Source: Anoplopoma fimbria
Taxonomy: Eukaryota > Chordata > Actinopteri > Perciformes > Anoplopomatidae
Assembly (NCBI RefSeq): GCF_027596085.1
Contig: NC_072472.1
Span: forward strand, 10,038,219 to 10,102,218
DNA length: 64,000 nt
Direction of reading: 5' to 3'
The position numbers and the translations under genes are program-made. Positions 59,170-64,000 of this stretch are shown here, one piece after another. The notes under the pieces are model-generated. The model was given only the letters and a program-made list of their open reading frames with translations. It was not told the DNA's origin and made no database searches. How positions within the stretch are numbered: the stretch's first letter is position 1; the number at the start of each line of letters is the position of its first letter.

Positions 59170-62100
59170 TTTGCGCTTTGCTCTGCACCATTATTTTACT
59201 ATGTAAACTACTAATTATGACAGCAAACTTCATAATTAATGATTGCACAGATGCGTGTGTCTAATTTTGTTTTCATTTAGGCGAGACTTAAAACTTTAAG
59301 TGTTAACATTTCAATTATTAGATAAATAAATGAACAATTTACAAATTTAAGATTTCACAGTACAAAATGCAAGTTAGCTTTTGTGCATACTGCCTTACGT
59401 GTGGTCCAAGGCACTTAAAGTTTGGTATTGCCTAAAAACAAGCAGGAAGTAGGCAGAAAGGGATGAATGAATGCCACAAAATCTATCAAATCCGTGCATA
59501 AGCACGATTCATGCATAAGGCCCATTGTGACCATGTGATATTATATCTCAGACGCGTTGACCTAGTGTGAAAGACAAAAAGCATAGCCGAGAGTGTTTCG
59601 CATGTCCTTTTGCATGCATGCATAGATGTCTATATGGGCTCTTAGTGCGCCCTGCTTCACAAGGACTGTGTGAATAATGGAAGAGGCTTGTAGGACCTTT
59701 GCTCTCTATAACAAAAACTTGACCTCTACTCCGGTCTAGCAGCTCTGAGCAGAGCATGGGGTTCTAACAAGTCACCTGTTGGTTTGCTCTTACAGTATTC
59801 AGATATTGTATTCATCAATAATCATTGCTCAATTTTTTCTTTTGAAGAATTGTTTTATTCATATATTGGTCTATATTTAATTTATGCCCGTTTTACACCT
59901 TCATGCCTTAGTCCTCAGAGAAGGCAACTATTCCATATAAACTCTCACTTACAGCCTGACTAAATCTGAACTGTGGCCACACAAAAAAAGGAACTGAGGA
60001 GATGCGCAGACAAGAGCTCTCTTACCATTGCTGTCAGAGGACCTTTTCTTTGCTTGATGATTTATGATCTCAGAGACGTATATTCTCTGCGGAGGCAATG
60101 GCCTACCTTTGCAAGCTTCCAGGCTCCCCAAGGCCGTGCATCCACTGTGTGAGACTCCGTGAGACTCCGTGAGACCGTGTCAGGACTTTATTACCTCATT
60201 ACCTGTGGATGGCTGGAGTTATAGCTTTCTTAATGAACAAAAGCAGTGCCAAGTGCAACTTGATGATGTAGTAATGATAGACTTAATTTACTATCCGGTC
60301 ACCACCAGACTGATCTCTTTCATCAGCCACATTGCATACAAATAATTTAAATTAGCCTGACTAATTGGGTTGAGGAAGCAGATAACCTCCGCTTTGGGAG
60401 ATCAGTTGGCTCAAGTTCAGCAGTGCCTCTCTCACTCTGCAGGAATTCACTGTGTCTCCTAATTTATTGTGTAAACCAATGATGCTCTCCAGATGGTTGC
60501 TGCTCAAACTCTGTTTCTTTAATTTTTGTCACTATAAACAAACAGCCACTAGCAAGCACAACAAAATTATGAACACAGACTGCAACACAACCAGGGAAAG
60601 ATAACGGTGCCAGACAAGAAAATTTATATTGGACAATTCTGCAAAATCATGGATTTTTTTAGTTTTTTAACATCCAATGCCAAGTCAGTTTTTATGTGTG
60701 CACATGGCTGAATACTATGGTTAAGATGGTAATGTTAGGCATGGGCAAATAAAACACTTATTATCCAATTAAGATTGGAGAAAGATTATTGTTAGTGTTC
60801 ATTAAATGGCTATTGGCAGCTGCAAGTCTGTAACAGGATGCAAACTTTGGTCCCATTAAAGTCGTACTTGCTACACAACAAAACACCCAAACCTCTACTT
60901 CCTTATTTTTGGTCCTTAACAAACAACAGGCACATCAATTCCCCCATTGCCACTCAGTGTTGGTGTTGGATGTTGGCTGCCAAATGCGAAATCCTCTGAT
61001 ATGAACATGATTCCTCGAATGGGCTGAAAATAGCCGAGACATACATCATAAAATATTGATATTCACTATGTGCACACGAGAGGGAAGGTCTGAAACCGAG
61101 TCCTCTAATGCAGAAAGAAAAGCTAAGACATGAAGTTGTTTAGGCCTGAGTGTTTTTTGTATTTCAATATACGGTATATATTATATTGTGGAATTTTTAT
61201 ACATGTGATATTTTAGGCATTAACTAGACATTGGTTTTCCCTCCTAGCTAATGTTAACCCACTTACTGTGGCATTGTCTTTGCAGTAGACTCTAGAATCC
61301 CTTTGTTGATTTGTAGCTCTGATCAGTCAAGTAAGCCAATACATCAACCATCAATCATGGGATTTTCTTTCTTGCTCAAGTGCCAGCTGTACTGATATTG
61401 ACAGCATAATGGCGAGCAATACGCATGAAGAATGGCAATCATTACAAAGCAAATGAGGAAAAGATAATCATTTATTATTAACAGATGAGATGTGATCATA
61501 AAGTCTTGACAAAGTCTTTGGCGCTTGGACTCCACGGGGACATTTGTTATCGAGGGGTGTCTGCCCTGAGCAGCAGCAAGATAAACCCCCCCCCTGGAGT
61601 CCAGACACTGGTCGTGGTGGTGGCTGATGAGGCTGATACAATGATGAGTTGATGAAGCTGATGAATCTGCAAAGATTGGGCAGAGATGGGGAGGTGGAGG
61701 GGCGCGTAGCAGCAGCAGCATGAACGTACTGAAGGTAGAGAGACAGTCATATTTAAAAGAGACAGCAGCAAGATGATAGGCTAACCATGTCATGATGTCG
61801 CTGTGCTATTGGATTGAGGAGACCAGCTGATCTAAACAGCTGATATCATGATTGACACCCCCAAACAATGACAGCGAGGAAAACATGAGTGAGCATGCAT
61901 GAGGAGAGAATGGCAGATGTATGAGAAATAAAGACTTACAAGACTAAGCATACAAGAGTATTGTCTTCCTGTCTGAACTTGCGCTAGAGCTTCATAAGTC
62001 TGGGTTAATGAGTCAATAACTTTATCCCTAGTCAGGGACTAAGTGGTGTTTTTGCAACAGGTAATAGAAATGAGTGATCTAAATGGAAAAACAATACCTG

Positions 62101-64000
62101 TGGGACTGAGGTGATTATATCAACAAGCGAGGCTAAACTCTCAAGCGTTGTAATTTAGAAATGGGAATCTAGCCAGAGGCAGTGACGGATGACAAAGATG
62201 TGCTGGCCAAGAATCCGGTCAGGACACACTCTCCTGTACCTCCCAATTTCTCAGTAAAGAAAGAAATTATTTTTGACGAGTTCAAGTTGCCCATTTTCCA
62301 CCAAGGAAAGGAAAATAAAAACATAAAGAAAGGGTTTGGAATGTTAATCAGAGCAAGACATGACTCTGATAAAGGGCAAGAAAGCCCACAAGGACATATG
62401 CAAATGACTAAGACCATGTTTGTGTGTCTGTCATCTGTCGTGCCCCTTTATGTTTTGATCCTGTTATGTTTTGTGTGTGTGTGTGTGTGTGTGTTTCTGT
62501 GCACGTATGTGAGCTTGTACGACTGATTTAATACGCAGACGTGGTTGAGGAGTGGCCACCGTCATCGGGGAGATATGAATCACACTGCAGCTGACCACTG
62601 CAGACAAACACGGAGAGCGAGGAAATGGAGACAGGAGGGGTGTGCTGGAAGAAGTGGAGAGGAAGGCAATTAAAAGGATGAAGAATAGAAGGGAGTGAAG
62701 GAAAAAATAAATTTAGAACCTAGGTAGACTGAGAAAGGTGCTGATTGCCGGAAGAGAAACTGGGCTGATGCATGAAAGGAAGAGGAAATTAATGAAAAAA
62801 GAGGAATTATTGGCTTTTTCCATGTACTGATATTTGTATCATGCATATTGTGTTTAAAACCTAGCATGAAAAGAAGTTCGACATGAGCCAGGACTGTGCA
62901 GAATCGATCGACGGCGATCAGATTTGCACATTTGACTTGATCCCGACTTCCTCTGATGTCATTGTGTTGTTCACACGAGGCAGCTGCAGTTTCTAGAGCC
63001 AGGCGCAGCAGCTGCTCTCCACCGACTGCAAGACCCAGGGCACAATGGGGAAACGTCTGACTCTCGCCTGATCTAAGAGCTGATTGGCTCTCAGTTTTGA
63101 CCACATCAAAATAATTATAGAGTACAAGGCCAGATACAAACACATTTCCACATACAAACACATTTCCAGAAATCCGAGATGGTCTAGAAACCACAGCTAG
63201 ATGGATCTAATGGGATATAAATATTCCTGTGACTTCCTGTATATTCTTTGAAGGCTGCTGGAAACTGTCGACCACTTTTTGCAGGCGAGCAGACCACTCA
63301 TCTCTAACAAGCCTGCAGACTTTTTTTTGACTGCCCCATACTGTCGCTCCCGCTATCTCATGCATGCACACATATATCCGGCATTGCTTATTCATGCTGA
63401 GATCTCTCCAGCTTTTGCTTCACGCTGTACACCCTGTTGCTTCAGTCAAAAGTTCAGCGTCTCTTGAGGTCGTGGGATATTGCTCCAGACGGTTAAGACT
63501 TACTCAGTGGTTGTAAAGACATGATCGGAGGTGCCAGGGCAGAGAATGTGAAAGCACATCAGCATATACTTGTTTTGCAGTGAAAAGACTGAATGACAAA
63601 AAAAGGTGTGAGGTATATGATGATGTTCTCAATAACGTGACTCACCATAAAAAAACGTATTGGCATGGTATAGGCTATAACAATATATATATACTTTTTA
63701 TGTACTTTGCAAAACAGGTTGGCGTCCTCGTCTGAAGTGGATCTTTGCTCAATCAAGATCAATTCATTCATCTTGTCCTTTCACTTACTTTTTGTTGATT
63801 TAAAATGTGACACATTCATCTTTTCAATCTTCATATTGATCTACGAGAAAAGCAAGATGCATAAAGAAATGTGTGATGCAGAAGGAGTGGAACAAGAGAG
63901 AACAACGGATGAAGAGGTGAGGTGGCAGCGTCAGGATGACAGTGAGGTGAACAAATTGATGGATGGAGGTTTGGAGAGGGAGGTTTAAAAGCCATAACAG
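59170..64000. other. Intergenic, no gene recognised
   Basis: The longest frames (minus 62670-63194, minus 61344-61793, plus 62182-62526) have no recognisable domain and no supporting splice structure. Small tandem GAGACTCCGT (three copies, 60151-60175) and (GT)n (62471-62492) repeats are present. No other feature is supported. Confidence 0.5.

Noticed and set aside
62670..63194. 174-residue minus-strand frame
   Set aside because: Contains a short tandem repeat (ACAAACACATTTCC twice), with no domain, start context or splice support.

Overview
This is nuclear DNA of a ray-finned fish, probably a percomorph teleost. The genes have many short coding exons and AT-rich introns. Intergenic DNA is full of long (CA)n/(GT)n tracts, and several repeats look like teleost families: a Tc1-type MITE, a Rex1-like LINE tail, tRNA-derived SINEs, a Harbinger relic and a TIR element with a TTTTGGGAAAT-type end. 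No bacterial, CRISPR, phage or rRNA feature was seen.

Left end (1-23.6 kb, minus strand): a complete four-exon type-2 cytokine gene, il4/13a (593-1501), lies directly downstream of a complete rad50 gene (27 coding exons, 2137-22412). My spliced rad50 model gives 1312 residues, the human RAD50 length, with Walker A, zinc hook CPVC, ABC signature, Walker B and H-loop all in place. rad50 next to an IL-4/IL-13 gene in the same orientation is the conserved vertebrate Th2 locus arrangement. In mammals the 3' introns of Rad50 carry the Th2 locus control region. Here the corresponding intron 23 is 6.5 kb, the largest of the gene. The rad50 5' UTR appears to be split, with an ETS-motif promoter near 23.55 kb.

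Middle (23.6-48 kb): about 18 kb of gene-free DNA rich in microsatellites and mobile-element remnants leads to an intronless-coding dopamine D1-type receptor, drd1 (42457-43848, plus strand). It has a TATA promoter, a probable 5' UTR intron and an upstream ORF ending 8 nt before the receptor start. A good polyadenylation context at 47.95 kb suggests that a 4-kb 3' UTR is possible.

Right end (48-64 kb): no intact gene was recognised. It holds a tRNA-derived SINE, a short inverted-repeat element, a dispersed repeat shared with 28.3 kb, and an internally deleted PIF/Harbinger transposase pseudogene.

The two rad50/il4/13a genes form a functional neighbourhood (DNA-repair housekeeping gene plus immune cytokine). 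drd1 is functionally unrelated. No wholly new system is evident. The items most worth checking are the possible Th2 control intron, the foldback element at 7.9-8.2 kb, the drd1 uORF/5' intron and the CA-repeat intron of rad50.
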